From positions 1,178,001 to 1,242,000 of the forward strand of contig NZ_OX044366.1 in assembly GCF_943846705.1 (NCBI RefSeq): a stretch of 64,000 nt of DNA. Reading direction: 5' to 3'. Origin of the DNA: an uncultured Pseudomonas sp. GTDB taxonomy: Bacteria > Pseudomonadota > Gammaproteobacteria > Pseudomonadales > Pseudomonadaceae. Position numbers and translations under genes: made by a program. Of the stretch, positions 14,941-23,941 are shown piece by piece. Below the pieces are notes generated by a model. It ran no database searches. It was not told the origin of the DNA and was given only the letters and a program-made list of their open reading frames with translations. Position 1 is the first letter of the stretch. The number at the start of each line of letters is the position of its first letter.

Positions 14941-17513
14941 CAGACGACCTCCTCGAAGACGGGGATAAGTGACTGTTCATCGGCTCGCAGCGGCCGGCGC
15001 TGACCGCGCTCATCGACAAACTGGATATCCGGATCGCCGCGCTTGTCATTCACAAAGGTGCGGAAACGCTTGAGCTTCTCCGGGTCTTGCAGGGCGTTAG
15101 CCCATTCACACTCGTAGCGATCGACCACCAACTGCATCTGCGCTTCCAGCTCACTGGCGAGATTCAGGCTGTCATCGATAATCACCGCCTTGAGGTAATC
15201 CAGGCCGCCTTCCAGCGACTCGCGCCACACCGAGGTGCGTTGCAAACGGTCGGCGGTGCGCACGTAGAACATCAGGAAGCGGTCGATATAGCGCACCAGC
15301 GTGGCGTCATCGAGGTCGGTGGCGAACAGCTCTGCATGCCGTGGGCGCATACCGCCGTTACCGCTGACATACAGATTCCAGCCGTTCTCGGTGGCGATCA
15401 CGCCAACGTCTTTGCTCTGCGCCTCGGCGCATTCGCGGGTGCAACCGCTGACCGCGAACTTGATCTTGTGCGGCGAGCGCAGGCCCTTGTAGCGGTTCTC
15501 CAACAGCAGCGCCATGGCCACGCTGTCTTGCACGCCATAACGGCACCAGGTGCTACCGACGCAGCTCTTCACTGTACGCAGCGATTTGCCGTAGGCGTGG
15601 CCAGTTTCAAAGCCGGCGGCAATCAGCTCGGCCCAGATGTCAGGCAGCTCGTGCAGCTGCGCGCCAAACAGGTCGATGCGCTGGCCGCCAGTGATCTTGG
15701 TGTAGAGGTCATATTTCTTCGCCACCGCACCGATGGCAATCAGCCCGTCCGGGGTCACCTCGCCACCGGGAATACGCGGCACCACCGAGTAGGTGCCGTT
15801 CTTCTGCATGTTGGCCATAAAGGTGTCGTTGGTGTCCTGCAGTGGCACCAGCAACGGGTCGCTGATTGAGCGGTTCCAGCACGAGGCGAGGATCGAACCC
15901 ACCGCCGGCTTGCAAATGTCGCAGCCAACATGACCGCGACCATGCTTGGCCAGCAGCGCCTCAAAACTCTCGATGCCTTCCACCCGCACGATGCCGTACA
16001 GCTCCTGACGGGTGTAGGCGAAGTGCTCGCACAGGCTCTTGTCTACGACCACGCCGCGGGCGGTCAACTCGTGCTCGAAGACTTGCTTGAGCAACGCCGA
16101 GCAACCACCGCAACCGGTGGCGGCCTTGGTGCAGGCTTTCAGGCCGGCGAGGTCGCCGCAACCGCCGTCGATAGCTGAGCAGATCGCTCCCTTGCTGACG
16201 TTATGGCAGGAGCAGATGGTCGCAGTGTCCGGCAACGCATCGGCACCCAGGGTCGGCGCGCCTTCACCTTGCGGGAGGATCAGGCAGGACGGATCGGCCG
16301 GCAGCTGAATGCCGTTCTGCACGTACTGCAACAAGCTGTCGTAGTAGCTGTTGTCGCCCACCAGCACGGCGCCGATGGCCTGTTTGCCGTCGGCGGAGAC
16401 CACCAGACGGCGATAGCTGGCGTTGGCTTCATCGATAAAACGGTAGCTGCGCGAGCCGGCGATGGCGCCATGGGCGTCACCGATGGAGCCGACGTCGACG
16501 CCGAGCAGCTTGAGTTTGGTCGACATGTCCGCGCCCATAAACGGCTCGCTGTCCTCACCGCTGAGTTGCGTGGCGACGCTGCGGGCCATCTGGTAGCCCG
16601 GCGCAACCAAGCCGAAGATGCCGCCGTTCCACGCCGCGCATTCACCGATGGCGAAGATGGCGGGGTCACTGGTGCGGCACTGGCTATCGATGGCCACACC
16701 GCCACGCGGGCCGAGCTCCAGGCCACACTGCTTGGCGATGGCGTCCTGCGGGCGGATGCCGGCGGAAAACACGATCAGGTCGGTTTCCAGGAACTCGTGT
16801 TTACCCTCAGCGTCAGCGGCGAAGTTCATCCGGTAGCGGTACTCGCTGCCGGCAGTGATCGACTGCGTGGCGCGCGACAGGTGCACGCTGACGCCCAGCG
16901 CTTCGATCTGCGCCTTCAGCGCCAGACCGCCGTGATCGTCCAACTGCACCGGCATCAGGCGTGGGGCGAACTCCACCACATGGGCTTCCAGGCCCAGCGA
17001 TTTCAGTGCGTTGGCCGCTTCCAAGCCGAGCAAACCGCCGCCGACCACCACACCACGGCGCGCGTTATTCGCGGCGGCCTGAATGGTGTCGAGGTCGGCC
17101 AGGGTGCGGTAGACCAGACGCGAATCACCGGCCGCGCCCTCGATCGGCGGTACGAAGGGGTAAGAGCCGGTGGCCAGAACCAGTTGGTCGTAGGCGAAGC
17201 GGCCCTCGGCGGTGAGCACTTCACGGCGCTCGCGGTCGATCTCCAGCACGGCTGCGCCCAGATGCAGGGTTACGCCCGGCTGCTGATACAACTCGGCGGC
17301 GCTCAACGCCAGCGACTCGGCATCACGCCCGGTGAAGTACTCGGACAGATGCACACGGTCGTAAGCACGCAGGGGCTCTTCGCTGAATACATCCACGCGG
17401 TACTGCGCCAGCGCGCCACGCTCGATCAGTTGTTCGACGCAATGATGGCCAACCATACCGTTGCCAATGATGATCAGCCGTTGCTGGTCAGTGGAGGTCT
17501 CTGTGCTGTTCAT
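14940..17513 (-). CDS. nirB: Assimilatory nitrite reductase, large subunit
   Basis: 857 residues, full length. In order: an FAD/NAD(P)-binding module (LIIGNGMVGHHCVEQLIE; GVVVGGGLLGLEAANAL; IFAIGECAAWNG), a BFD-like [2Fe-2S] module near 430-480 (CSCHNVSKGAICSAI and GCGGC), and a sulfite/nitrite reductase module. In the last, CVGSTWCRYG and GCTRECAEA supply the four Cys that hold the [4Fe-4S]-siroheme centre. It reduces nitrite to ammonium in the cytoplasm. The mRNA leader carries a sigma-54 promoter, hairpins and a terminator, implying nitrogen control plus antitermination. Confidence 0.95.
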   Translation of the reverse strand: MNSTETSTDQQRLIIIGNGMVGHHCVEQLIERGALAQYRVDVFSEEPLRAYDRVHLSEYFTGRDAESLALSAAELYQQPGVTLHLGAAVLEIDRERREVLTAEGRFAYDQLVLATGSYPFVPPIEGAAGDSRLVYRTLADLDTIQAAANNARRGVVVGGGLLGLEAANALKSLGLEAHVVEFAPRLMPVQLDDHGGLALKAQIEALGVSVHLSRATQSITAGSEYRYRMNFAADAEGKHEFLETDLIVFSAGIRPQDAIAKQCGLELGPRGGVAIDSQCRTSDPAIFAIGECAAWNGGIFGLVAPGYQMARSVATQLSGEDSEPFMGADMSTKLKLLGVDVGSIGDAHGAIAGSRSYRFIDEANASYRRLVVSADGKQAIGAVLVGDNSYYDSLLQYVQNGIQLPADPSCLILPQGEGAPTLGADALPDTATICSCHNVSKGAICSAIDGGCGDLAGLKACTKAATGCGGCSALLKQVFEHELTARGVVVDKSLCEHFAYTRQELYGIVRVEGIESFEALLAKHGRGHVGCDICKPAVGSILASCWNRSISDPLLVPLQDTNDTFMANMQKNGTYSVVPRIPGGEVTPDGLIAIGAVAKKYDLYTKITGGQRIDLFGAQLHELPDIWAELIAAGFETGHAYGKSLRTVKSCVGSTWCRYGVQDSVAMALLLENRYKGLRSPHKIKFAVSGCTRECAEAQSKDVGVIATENGWNLYVSGNGGMRPRHAELFATDLDDATLVRYIDRFLMFYVRTADRLQRTSVWRESLEGGLDYLKAVIIDDSLNLASELEAQMQLVVDRYECEWANALQDPEKLKRFRTFVNDKRGDPDIQFVDERGQRRPLRADEQSLIPVFEEVV

Positions 17514-17554
17514 GACGTTTCCCGGCCGAAGCTCATCAGGTTTTTCTGCGGCAA

Positions 17555-17594
17555 TAAAAAAGGCGCCTGAAACCTTGCGGTTTCAGGCGCCTTT
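17555..17594 (-). terminator. Intrinsic terminator (attenuator) in the nirB leader
   Basis: On the minus strand a GC-rich stem AAGGCGCCTGAAACC closes over a GCAA tetraloop onto its exact complement and is followed by a run of six T. It lies only about 40 bases before the nirB start and downstream of the nirB promoter, so it must act as an attenuator rather than end an upstream gene; the upstream neighbour nasA points away. Confidence 0.85.
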
Positions 17595-17599
17595 GCCTG

Positions 17600-17697
17600 T
17601 TCTATGCGGTGCCTGCGAGTGGCACCTGCTGCCCATTGCCTAATAAGGCTGCCGATCGCCGTTGATCGAATGGGTGGCCCGCATGTGGCGGGCTCGG
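17600..17697 (-). promoter_or_regulatory. nirB leader RNA with hairpins resembling an ANTAR (NasT/NasR) antitermination target
   Basis: Three hairpins precede the attenuator: stem GCCCGC/GCGGGC (17679-17695), stem CGATC/GATCG with hexaloop AACGGC (17653-17668) and stem GGTGCC/GGCACC with a seven-base loop (17608-17626). ANTAR-domain antiterminators such as NasR and NasT bind paired hairpins whose six-base loops have A at position 1 and G at position 4; AACGGC fits. The other loops fit less well. Together with the downstream terminator this suggests nitrate/nitrite-induced antitermination of nirBD. No nasS/nasT genes are in the window. Confidence 0.55.
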
Positions 17698-17705
17698 GTA
17701 AGCGT

Positions 17706-17722
17706 ATGCAGCGCTTGTGCCA
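17706..17722 (-). promoter_or_regulatory. Sigma-54 promoter of nirBD
   Basis: Minus strand TGGCAC-N5-CTGCAT, one base off the consensus TGGCAC-N5-TTGCA/T, with GG and GC at the required spacing. Predicted transcription start near 17697, giving a leader of about 183 nt. This implies activation by NtrC under nitrogen limitation. Confidence 0.7.
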
Positions 17723-17924
17723 GTTTGCGTACAGTGCGCTGTAGCCCGCCAAGCAGCGGGCTGTGACACACAAGAGGCCATGAACAGCGGTGCGATAAAG
17801 ACCCAAAAAGAGGCAGCCTGCCGCACTACGCCCCATTATGAATCGCCCCGCGCAGCGCCTTCAGTACCCTGGGTAAATCCTTCAGGCCAAGCCCGGCGGG
17901 GGCTTCGGCGGCGAAAGGACAGAC

Positions 17925-17940
17925 TGGCGCGTGCCTTGCT
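17925..17940 (+). promoter_or_regulatory. Sigma-54 promoter of nasA
   Basis: Plus strand TGGCGC-N5-TTGCT, one base off consensus in the -24 element with perfect -12 element and spacing. Predicted start near 17951, about 105 bases before the nasA start codon. It is back to back with the nirB sigma-54 promoter, about 200 bases apart, so one enhancer region could serve both. Confidence 0.65.
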
Positions 17941-18055
17941 ATAGCCCTCTACAGGTAATCAACGCCGATTGCCCATCCACGACAAAGACGCCGTGTCACT
18001 CCCGTTACGACGGAGGGTGCCATGGCGTTTTGCGTTTACGGTTCAGGAGAGTGGC

Positions 18056-21000
18056 GTGGCAAACAACAATGTTCGGAGTGTCTGTCCCTATTGCGGCGTT
18101 GGCTGCGGCATCGTCATGCAGGTGGAAAATGGCGCGGTGCGCAAAGTGCTCGGTGATAAGCAGCACCCGAGTAACTTCGGCCGGCTGTGCACCAAAGGCA
18201 CCACCTGCGCCCAGGCCATCACCGCGCCAGGCCGGATGAGCCACGCCTACCTGCGCAGCGAGCGTGAGCGCGACCCCGGACAAATCGACATGAGCGCGGC
18301 CATCCACGCCACCGCCACTCGGCTGCGCGCCATCCTCGACGAACATGGCCAGGACGCCATCGCAATGTACGTCTCCGGGCAAATGTCGCTGGAGGCGCAG
18401 TACCTGGCCAACAAACTGCTGAAGGGCTTTATTGGCAGCAACCAGATCGAGTCCAACTCGCGCCTGTGCATGGCCAGCGCCGGCAGCGGCTACAAGTTAT
18501 CGCTGGGCTCCGACGGCCCACCAGGCTCCTATGAGGACTTCGAGCGCGCCGAGGTGTTTTTCCTGATTGGCAGCAATATGGCCGACTGCCACCCGATCCT
18601 GTTTCTGCGCTTGCTGGATCGGCTCAAGGCCGGGGCCAAACTGATTGTGGTCGACCCACGGCGCAACGCCACGGCGGACAAGGCCGACCTGTTTCTGCAG
18701 ATCAAACCGGGCAGTGACCTGCTGCTGCTCAACGGCCTGCTGCACCTGCTGCACAAAAATGGCCATACCGATCCGGCCTTTATTGCCCAGTTCACCGAAG
18801 GCTGGGAGGTCATGCCGGACTTTCTCGCCGAATACACCCCCGCCTATGTCGCCGCGCACACCGGTCTGAGCGAGGCGGACATTTGTCAGGCCGCGCAGTG
18901 GATCGGCACCGCCGGCGAATGGATGAGTTGCTGGACCATGGGCCTCAACCAGAGCACCCACGGCACCTGGAACACCAACGCGATCTGCAACCTGCACCTG
19001 GCCACCGGCAAGATCTGCCGCCCCGGCAGCGGGCCGTTTTCCCTCACCGGCCAACCCAACGCCATGGGCGGCCGCGAGATGGGTTACATGGGCCCCGGCT
19101 TGCCCGGCCAGCGCAGCGTGCTGGTGGAAGCAGACCGCGCCTTCGTCGAGGACATCTGGGGCCTACCCCACGGCACCCTGCACACCCGCGTGGGTGGCGG
19201 CAGCGTGGCGCTGTTCGAGGACATGGCGGCAGGCAAGGTCAAAGCCTGCTGGATCATCTGCACCAACCCGGTGGCGAGCATGGCCAACCGCGCCAGCGTG
19301 ATCGCCGGGCTCAAGGCCGCTGAACTGGTGATCGCCCAGGACGCCTTTCTTGAGACCGAAACCAACCGCTATGCCGACATTCTCCTGCCCGGCGCGCTGT
19401 GGGCCGAAGCCGAAGGCGTGATGATCAATTCCGAACGCAACCTGACGCTGATGCCGCAAGCGGTCGAGCCGCCCGGCGAGGCCATGGCTGACTGGCGGAT
19501 CATCGCCGAGGTGGCCTGCGCCATGGGTTTTGCCGAGGCCTTCAGCTACAGCTCAGCTGAGCAGGTGTTCGATGAGATCAAGCGCTTCCATAACCCCAAG
19601 ACCGGTTATGACCTTCGCGGGGCCAGCTACCCGCGTCTACGCCAGACGCCCCTGCAGTGGCCCTGCCCAAGCGAGGACGCGGCAGAGCGTCAGCCACTTC
19701 GCTACCTCAACGACGGCCGCAGCCAAACCTTAATAACCCATGCCGACGGCAGCCAGCCGCGCATCGCCTTTGCCACGCCCAGCGGCAAGGCGCAGTTCTT
19801 TGCCCGCCCGCACCTGGATCCGGCGGAAATGCCCGATACCGACTACCCCTTTGTGCTCAATACCGGGCGCCTGCAGCACCAGTGGCACACGCTGACCAAG
19901 ACCGGCAAGATCGCCACACTGAACAAGCTCAACCCCGGCCCGTTTATCGAGGTGCACCCGGCCGACGCCAAAGCCCTCGGCGTGGGTGAGCAGGACTCGT
20001 TGGAAATCCGCTCGCGTCGCGGCCATGCCGTGCTGCCGGTGCAAATCAGCGACCGCGTGCTGCCCGGCGGCTGCTTTGCGCCCTTTCACTGGAACGATGT
20101 CTACGGCGACAACCTGGCGATCAACGCCGTCACCAGCGATGCCGTCGACGCGATTTCGCAGCAGCCAGAGTTCAAGTTCTGCGCCGTCAGCCTGCGCCGG
20201 GTTGAGCTGATCGCCCACCAGCGTCTCGATAGCCCGGCCGGCGAAACCTCGCCAGCGAGCCAGGCACCACAGATGTCACGCCTCGCCGCCTGTGCTGAGT
20301 TACTCGGCGTCGACCTCGCCGCGCCACCGGCGCTGAGTGAACGCGAACGCACCTACATGGCCGGTTTTATCAGCGCGCTGCACAACAACCCGGATGGCGG
20401 CGTGCCCTGCCTGCCTGCCCACGCCCCAGTGGCCGATACCACCCGGCTGTGGCTGGACGGCATGCTCGCCGGCCTGTTCAGCCGCAGCGAGCCGCTTGCC
20501 ACAGCGCCGGCTCAGGGCCAAGCCATCACGCTGCTGTGGGCCTCGCAGACTGGCAATGCAGAAGCATTAGCCGAACAATTTGCCAGCCATCTGGGCGCAG
20601 CCGGGTTCAGCGTGACGTTCAGCTGCATGGCCGATTATCCGCTGGAGCAGCTGGCCAGCGCCGGCTCCGTACTGTTGCTGAGCAGCACCTTTGGCGACGG
20701 CGAAGCGCCGGATAACGGCCACACCTTCTGGGAGGCATTACGGACCCATAACGCTCCACTGGAGAACCTGCGTTATGCCGTGCTGGCGCTCGGCGACTCC
20801 AGCTACGAACAGTTCTGCCAACACGGCAATAACCTCGACCGACGCCTGAGCGAACTGGGTGCCACACCATTACGCCCGTGCCTGAGCTGCGACAGTGACT
20901 TCGATGATGCCGCAGCTGCCTGGCTAACCGAGTTGCTGCCGCTGCTCAGCCCAGCAGCCGGCCAACAGCAGGCGCCGACCCCGCCGGCCCCTTCAGCGCA

Positions 21001-22102
21001 GCCCAGCAAAGCGCAGCCCCATGCCGCGCGCCTGGCCCTTAACCTGCGCCTGAACAGCCACGGGGCCAGCAAGGACACGCGCCTGCTCGCCCTGCAACTG
21101 GGCGAATCCGCTCTGCGTTATGAGGCTGGTGACGCGCTCGGCGTGTGGCCGCGCAATTGCCCGGAGCTGGTCGAGGAGGTGATCAAACTGGCGCGTCTGG
21201 ACGGCGAACAACTGGTCAACGTGGCCAAGGTCGGTGAGCTGCCATTGCGCGAGGCACTGAGCCGCCACTACGAAATTGCAAAGCCGAGCAACGAAGCCTT
21301 GGCGCTGGTGGCGCAGCGCAGCGGTAACGCCGAGCTGCGCAGCCTGCTCGCTGAGCGCAAGGCTGAGCTGCAGGACTGGTTGTGGGGCCGGCAACTGGCC
21401 GACGTGCTGCAAGCCTGCCCAAGCGACTACAGCGCCGACGAACTGCTGGGCAGCCTCAAGCGCCTGCAACCACGGCTGTACTCCATCGCTTCCAGTTCCA
21501 AGGAATATGCCGACGAAGTGCACCTGACTGTGTCGGCGGTGCGCTATGGCAAGCGTAAGGGCGTGGCCTCGACCTTCCTCGCCGACCGCGTGGATAACGC
21601 CGAAGTGCCGGTATTTGTGCAGGCCAATAAACACTTTCGAGTGCCGCAAGACGGCGCTGTGCCAATCATCATGATCGGCCCCGGCACCGGCGTGGCGCCG
21701 TTTCGTGGCTTCCTGCAAGAACGCCGGGCGCGCGGTGATACCGGCAACAACTGGCTGTTCTTTGGCGAGCAGCACGCCGCCAGCGATTTCTATTACCGCG
21801 ACGAGCTGACCGCGATGCAGCACGACGGCCTGCTGACCCACCTCAGCCTGGCCTTCTCCCGCGATCAGGCGCAGAAGATTTACGTGCAGCAGCGCATCCG
21901 CGAGCAGGGCGCCGAACTCTGGCGCTGGCTGCAGGACGGTGCCCAGGTGTATGTGTGTGGGGATGCCAGCCGGATGGCCAAGGACGTTGATCAGGCGTTG
22001 CGTGATGTCGCGCGCCAGCACGGCCACTTAAGCGAAGAGCAGGCCGCCGCGCATATTCGGCACTTGGCCGAACAAAAGCGCTACCTGCGCGATGTGTACT
22101 AG
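18056..22102 (+). CDS. nasA: Assimilatory nitrate reductase fused to a sulfite-reductase-type flavoprotein
   Basis: 1348 residues from a GTG preceded by CAGGAGA; an upstream in-frame start at 17969 would add a non-conserved tail. Residues 10-45 bind a [4Fe-4S] cluster (C10, C13, C17, C45; CPYCGVGCG and LCTKG). Cys138 in SRLCMASAGSGY is the likely molybdenum ligand of the bis-MGD domain, which runs to about 720. From about 820 a flavodoxin domain (LLWASQTGNAEALAEQF; SSTFGDGEAPDNG) leads into FAD (RLYSIASSSKEY) and NAD(P)H (MIGPGTGVAPFRGF) domains like CysJ. The fusion should take electrons directly from NAD(P)H to reduce nitrate to nitrite. Codons 3-5 (AACAACAAT) form an Hfq/Crc-type motif. 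Confidence 0.93.
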   Translation: MANNNVRSVCPYCGVGCGIVMQVENGAVRKVLGDKQHPSNFGRLCTKGTTCAQAITAPGRMSHAYLRSERERDPGQIDMSAAIHATATRLRAILDEHGQDAIAMYVSGQMSLEAQYLANKLLKGFIGSNQIESNSRLCMASAGSGYKLSLGSDGPPGSYEDFERAEVFFLIGSNMADCHPILFLRLLDRLKAGAKLIVVDPRRNATADKADLFLQIKPGSDLLLLNGLLHLLHKNGHTDPAFIAQFTEGWEVMPDFLAEYTPAYVAAHTGLSEADICQAAQWIGTAGEWMSCWTMGLNQSTHGTWNTNAICNLHLATGKICRPGSGPFSLTGQPNAMGGREMGYMGPGLPGQRSVLVEADRAFVEDIWGLPHGTLHTRVGGGSVALFEDMAAGKVKACWIICTNPVASMANRASVIAGLKAAELVIAQDAFLETETNRYADILLPGALWAEAEGVMINSERNLTLMPQAVEPPGEAMADWRIIAEVACAMGFAEAFSYSSAEQVFDEIKRFHNPKTGYDLRGASYPRLRQTPLQWPCPSEDAAERQPLRYLNDGRSQTLITHADGSQPRIAFATPSGKAQFFARPHLDPAEMPDTDYPFVLNTGRLQHQWHTLTKTGKIATLNKLNPGPFIEVHPADAKALGVGEQDSLEIRSRRGHAVLPVQISDRVLPGGCFAPFHWNDVYGDNLAINAVTSDAVDAISQQPEFKFCAVSLRRVELIAHQRLDSPAGETSPASQAPQMSRLAACAELLGVDLAAPPALSERERTYMAGFISALHNNPDGGVPCLPAHAPVADTTRLWLDGMLAGLFSRSEPLATAPAQGQAITLLWASQTGNAEALAEQFASHLGAAGFSVTFSCMADYPLEQLASAGSVLLLSSTFGDGEAPDNGHTFWEALRTHNAPLENLRYAVLALGDSSYEQFCQHGNNLDRRLSELGATPLRPCLSCDSDFDDAAAAWLTELLPLLSPAAGQQQAPTPPAPSAQPSKAQPHAARLALNLRLNSHGASKDTRLLALQLGESALRYEAGDALGVWPRNCPELVEEVIKLARLDGEQLVNVAKVGELPLREALSRHYEIAKPSNEALALVAQRSGNAELRSLLAERKAELQDWLWGRQLADVLQACPSDYSADELLGSLKRLQPRLYSIASSSKEYADEVHLTVSAVRYGKRKGVASTFLADRVDNAEVPVFVQANKHFRVPQDGAVPIIMIGPGTGVAPFRGFLQERRARGDTGNNWLFFGEQHAASDFYYRDELTAMQHDGLLTHLSLAFSRDQAQKIYVQQRIREQGAELWRWLQDGAQVYVCGDASRMAKDVDQALRDVARQHGHLSEEQAAAHIRHLAEQKRYLRDVY

Positions 22103-22126
22103 TCGGCCTGCGGTTAAACGGCCTCT

Positions 22127-22292
22127 CGTAGGGTGAGTTAGGCGCACGTTACCGATAGCGGTAGCCCCACAAGAACCGTTGCGCCGTAACCCACCATCGG
22201 CGCAACACGGGAGATTGCCTGGTGGTTACACGCTGCGCCACGGTGGCGGTGTCTAATCGCCCTGCGCTTGGCACCGCTAACCCACCCTACAA
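22127..22292. repeat. Dispersed intergenic repeat, copy 1
   Basis: The ends are inverted copies: GTAGGGTGAGTTAG at the left and CTAACCCACCCTAC at the right, with an internal GTAACCCACC. The same motif family bounds the elements at 23781-23940, 26029-26100 and 38812-38907. No coding capacity; it fills the whole gap between the nasA stop and the methyltransferase stop. Confidence 0.7.
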
Positions 22293-22295
22293 CGC

Positions 22296-22922
22296 TCAAG
22301 CCTTACGCCAGACACTGGCCAACCAGGGCTGCTGCTCGCGCGGCAAACCCGCCGGGCGGTAGTAATGCTGCAACTCGCTGAAGCCGGCGGCCGTCAGCAG
22401 CACACGCCAGGTGGCCAGGTCGTAATAGGCGGCATAGCGATCGCCATTCCAGCCCTCCTGATTGTCGCCACGCGGGTTGGAACTGAACAACACCCCGCCC
22501 GGCTTGAGCGTGGCATGCAACTGCCTCAACACCCGTGGCAACTCCTGGCTGGGAATATGGAACAGCACGGCATTGGCAAACACCCCGTCGAAGCGCGCAG
22601 GCGGCAGATCGAGGGCGAGAAAGTCCTGCTGCCAGGCTTCGCAGCCGCTGTCGGTGCGCGCCATCTCGACAAAGCGCGCACAACCGTCCAGACCAACCGC
22701 CGTATGGCCCAGCGAGCTGAAAGTGCGCAGGTCACGCCCCGGACCACAGCCGAAATCAAGAATCTGGTAAGGAGCCGTCGCCTGGATGTGCGTCAGCAGA
22801 GCGGCGATATTCTGGCTGACATCGTGATCGCGGGTGCCAGCACGAAAGTCTTCCGCGCAATCCTGATAATGGCGCACCGTCAGCGCGCTGATCTGCACCA
22901 GTTCATCTGGGCTTAATCGCAT
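22296..22922 (-). CDS. Class I SAM-dependent methyltransferase
   Basis: 208 residues from the ATG at 22922 (MRLSPDELVQ), four bases after the aroE stop codon; longer in-frame extensions run into aroE and are rejected. Motif I is visible as QILDFGCGPGRDLRTF, the acidic motif II region as AVGLDGCARFVEMAR, and motif IV as FDGVFANAVLFHIP. The substrate is unknown; the closest general type is the UbiE/Tam-like small-molecule methyltransferase. Coupling to aroE reflects operon position rather than a known pathway link. Confidence 0.85.
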   Translation of the reverse strand: MRLSPDELVQISALTVRHYQDCAEDFRAGTRDHDVSQNIAALLTHIQATAPYQILDFGCGPGRDLRTFSSLGHTAVGLDGCARFVEMARTDSGCEAWQQDFLALDLPPARFDGVFANAVLFHIPSQELPRVLRQLHATLKPGGVLFSSNPRGDNQEGWNGDRYAAYYDLATWRVLLTAAGFSELQHYYRPAGLPREQQPWLASVWRKA

Positions 22923-22926
22923 GGCG

Positions 22927-23751
22927 CTAAGCCTCAGCCAGTAAGCGCCGCAACTCGGCCAGCACTGGCGCACTGGCGGGGCGCACATCACGCCACAGCG
23001 CGAAGGCTTCCGCCGCCTGCTCGACCAGCATGCCCAGGCCATCCAGGGTTTGCCGCGCGCCATGCTCAGCGGCCCAGCGGTTGAACGCGGTCTGCTCTTT
23101 GCCATACATCATGTCGTAGCAGACCGTGTGCTGTGCCTCGATCAGGCTTGGCGCAATCGGCGGCACATCACCCGCCAGGCTGGCCGAGGTGCCATTGATG
23201 ATCAGGTCCACCGGCGCATCGATCCAGTCATAACCACTGGCGACCACTGGCCCCAGATCGGCGAATTCACGGGCCAGCTGTTCGGCTTTGGCCACGGTGC
23301 GGTTGGCGATCACCAGCGCGGCGGGTTGCTCGGCCAGCAACGGCTCCAGCACCCCGCGCACCGCGCCGCCCGCGCCCAACAGCAAGATGCGTTTGCCCTT
23401 GAGAGACACTGCGGCATTGACTGTCAGATCACGTACCAGGCCAGCGCCGTCGGTGTTGTCACCGTGCAGGCTGCCGTCGGCGAGCTTCTTCAAGGTATTC
23501 ACCGCACCAGCACGCTGGGCGCGCGCGCTCAAACTATCGGCCAGGGCAAACGCCTGCTCCTTGAAGGGCACGGTGACATTCGCGCCCAGACCGCTGGCGA
23601 AGAATTCGCGGGCATAGCCAGGGAAGTCCTCCAGCGGCGCGAGCAAGGCCTCGTAGCTCAGCAGCTCACCGGATTGTTCGGCGAACAGACGATGAATCAG
23701 CGGCGACTTGCTGTGGCCGATGGGGTTGCCAAATACACCGTAACGGTCCAT
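22927..23751 (-). CDS. aroE: Shikimate dehydrogenase (NADP+)
   Basis: 274 residues, the normal length. The N-terminal substrate domain shows YGVFGNPIGHSKSPLIHRLF and GANVTVPFKE (catalytic Lys), and the NADP-binding domain has LLLGAGGAVRGVLEPLL and IANRTVAKAE, where NRT reads the 2'-phosphate of NADP. It reduces 3-dehydroshikimate to shikimate in the aromatic amino acid pathway. The location next to hemF and qor matches other Pseudomonas genomes. Confidence 0.95.
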   Translation of the reverse strand: MDRYGVFGNPIGHSKSPLIHRLFAEQSGELLSYEALLAPLEDFPGYAREFFASGLGANVTVPFKEQAFALADSLSARAQRAGAVNTLKKLADGSLHGDNTDGAGLVRDLTVNAAVSLKGKRILLLGAGGAVRGVLEPLLAEQPAALVIANRTVAKAEQLAREFADLGPVVASGYDWIDAPVDLIINGTSASLAGDVPPIAPSLIEAQHTVCYDMMYGKEQTAFNRWAAEHGARQTLDGLGMLVEQAAEAFALWRDVRPASAPVLAELRRLLAEA

Positions 23752-23780
23752 GGAGCATCCTTTGTATTGATCAATATGCT

Positions 23781-23940
23781 GCGTAGGTTGGGCGGCGAAT
23801 ACGTGCGCAACAGCGACGATGCTTTAACTCGCCGGGTAACCCGACATGACGTCAGCAGGCGCAACGCAGTGATGGGTTACGCCGCCGCCCAAACCGCGTG
23901 CCGACTGCAAGCACGGCTCGGCGGCTAACCCATCCTACGG
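23781..23940. repeat. Dispersed intergenic repeat, copy 2
   Basis: A 160-base element filling the gap between the aroE start and the hemF stop. The left end GCGTAGGTTGGGCGGCG and the right end CTAACCCATCCTACGG are inverted relatives, with internal GGGTAACCCG and GATGGGTTACGCC. It matches the other copies in end sequence but less in the middle. Confidence 0.65.
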
Positions 23941-23941
23941 T

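Noticed and set aside
15087..17570. Long open frames antisense to nirB
   Set aside because: Overlap a fully conserved 857-residue gene, lack ribosome binding sites and recognisable domains.
20993..22027. 344-codon frame antisense to the nasA flavoprotein domains
   Set aside because: No motif, mirrors GC-rich codon structure of nasA.
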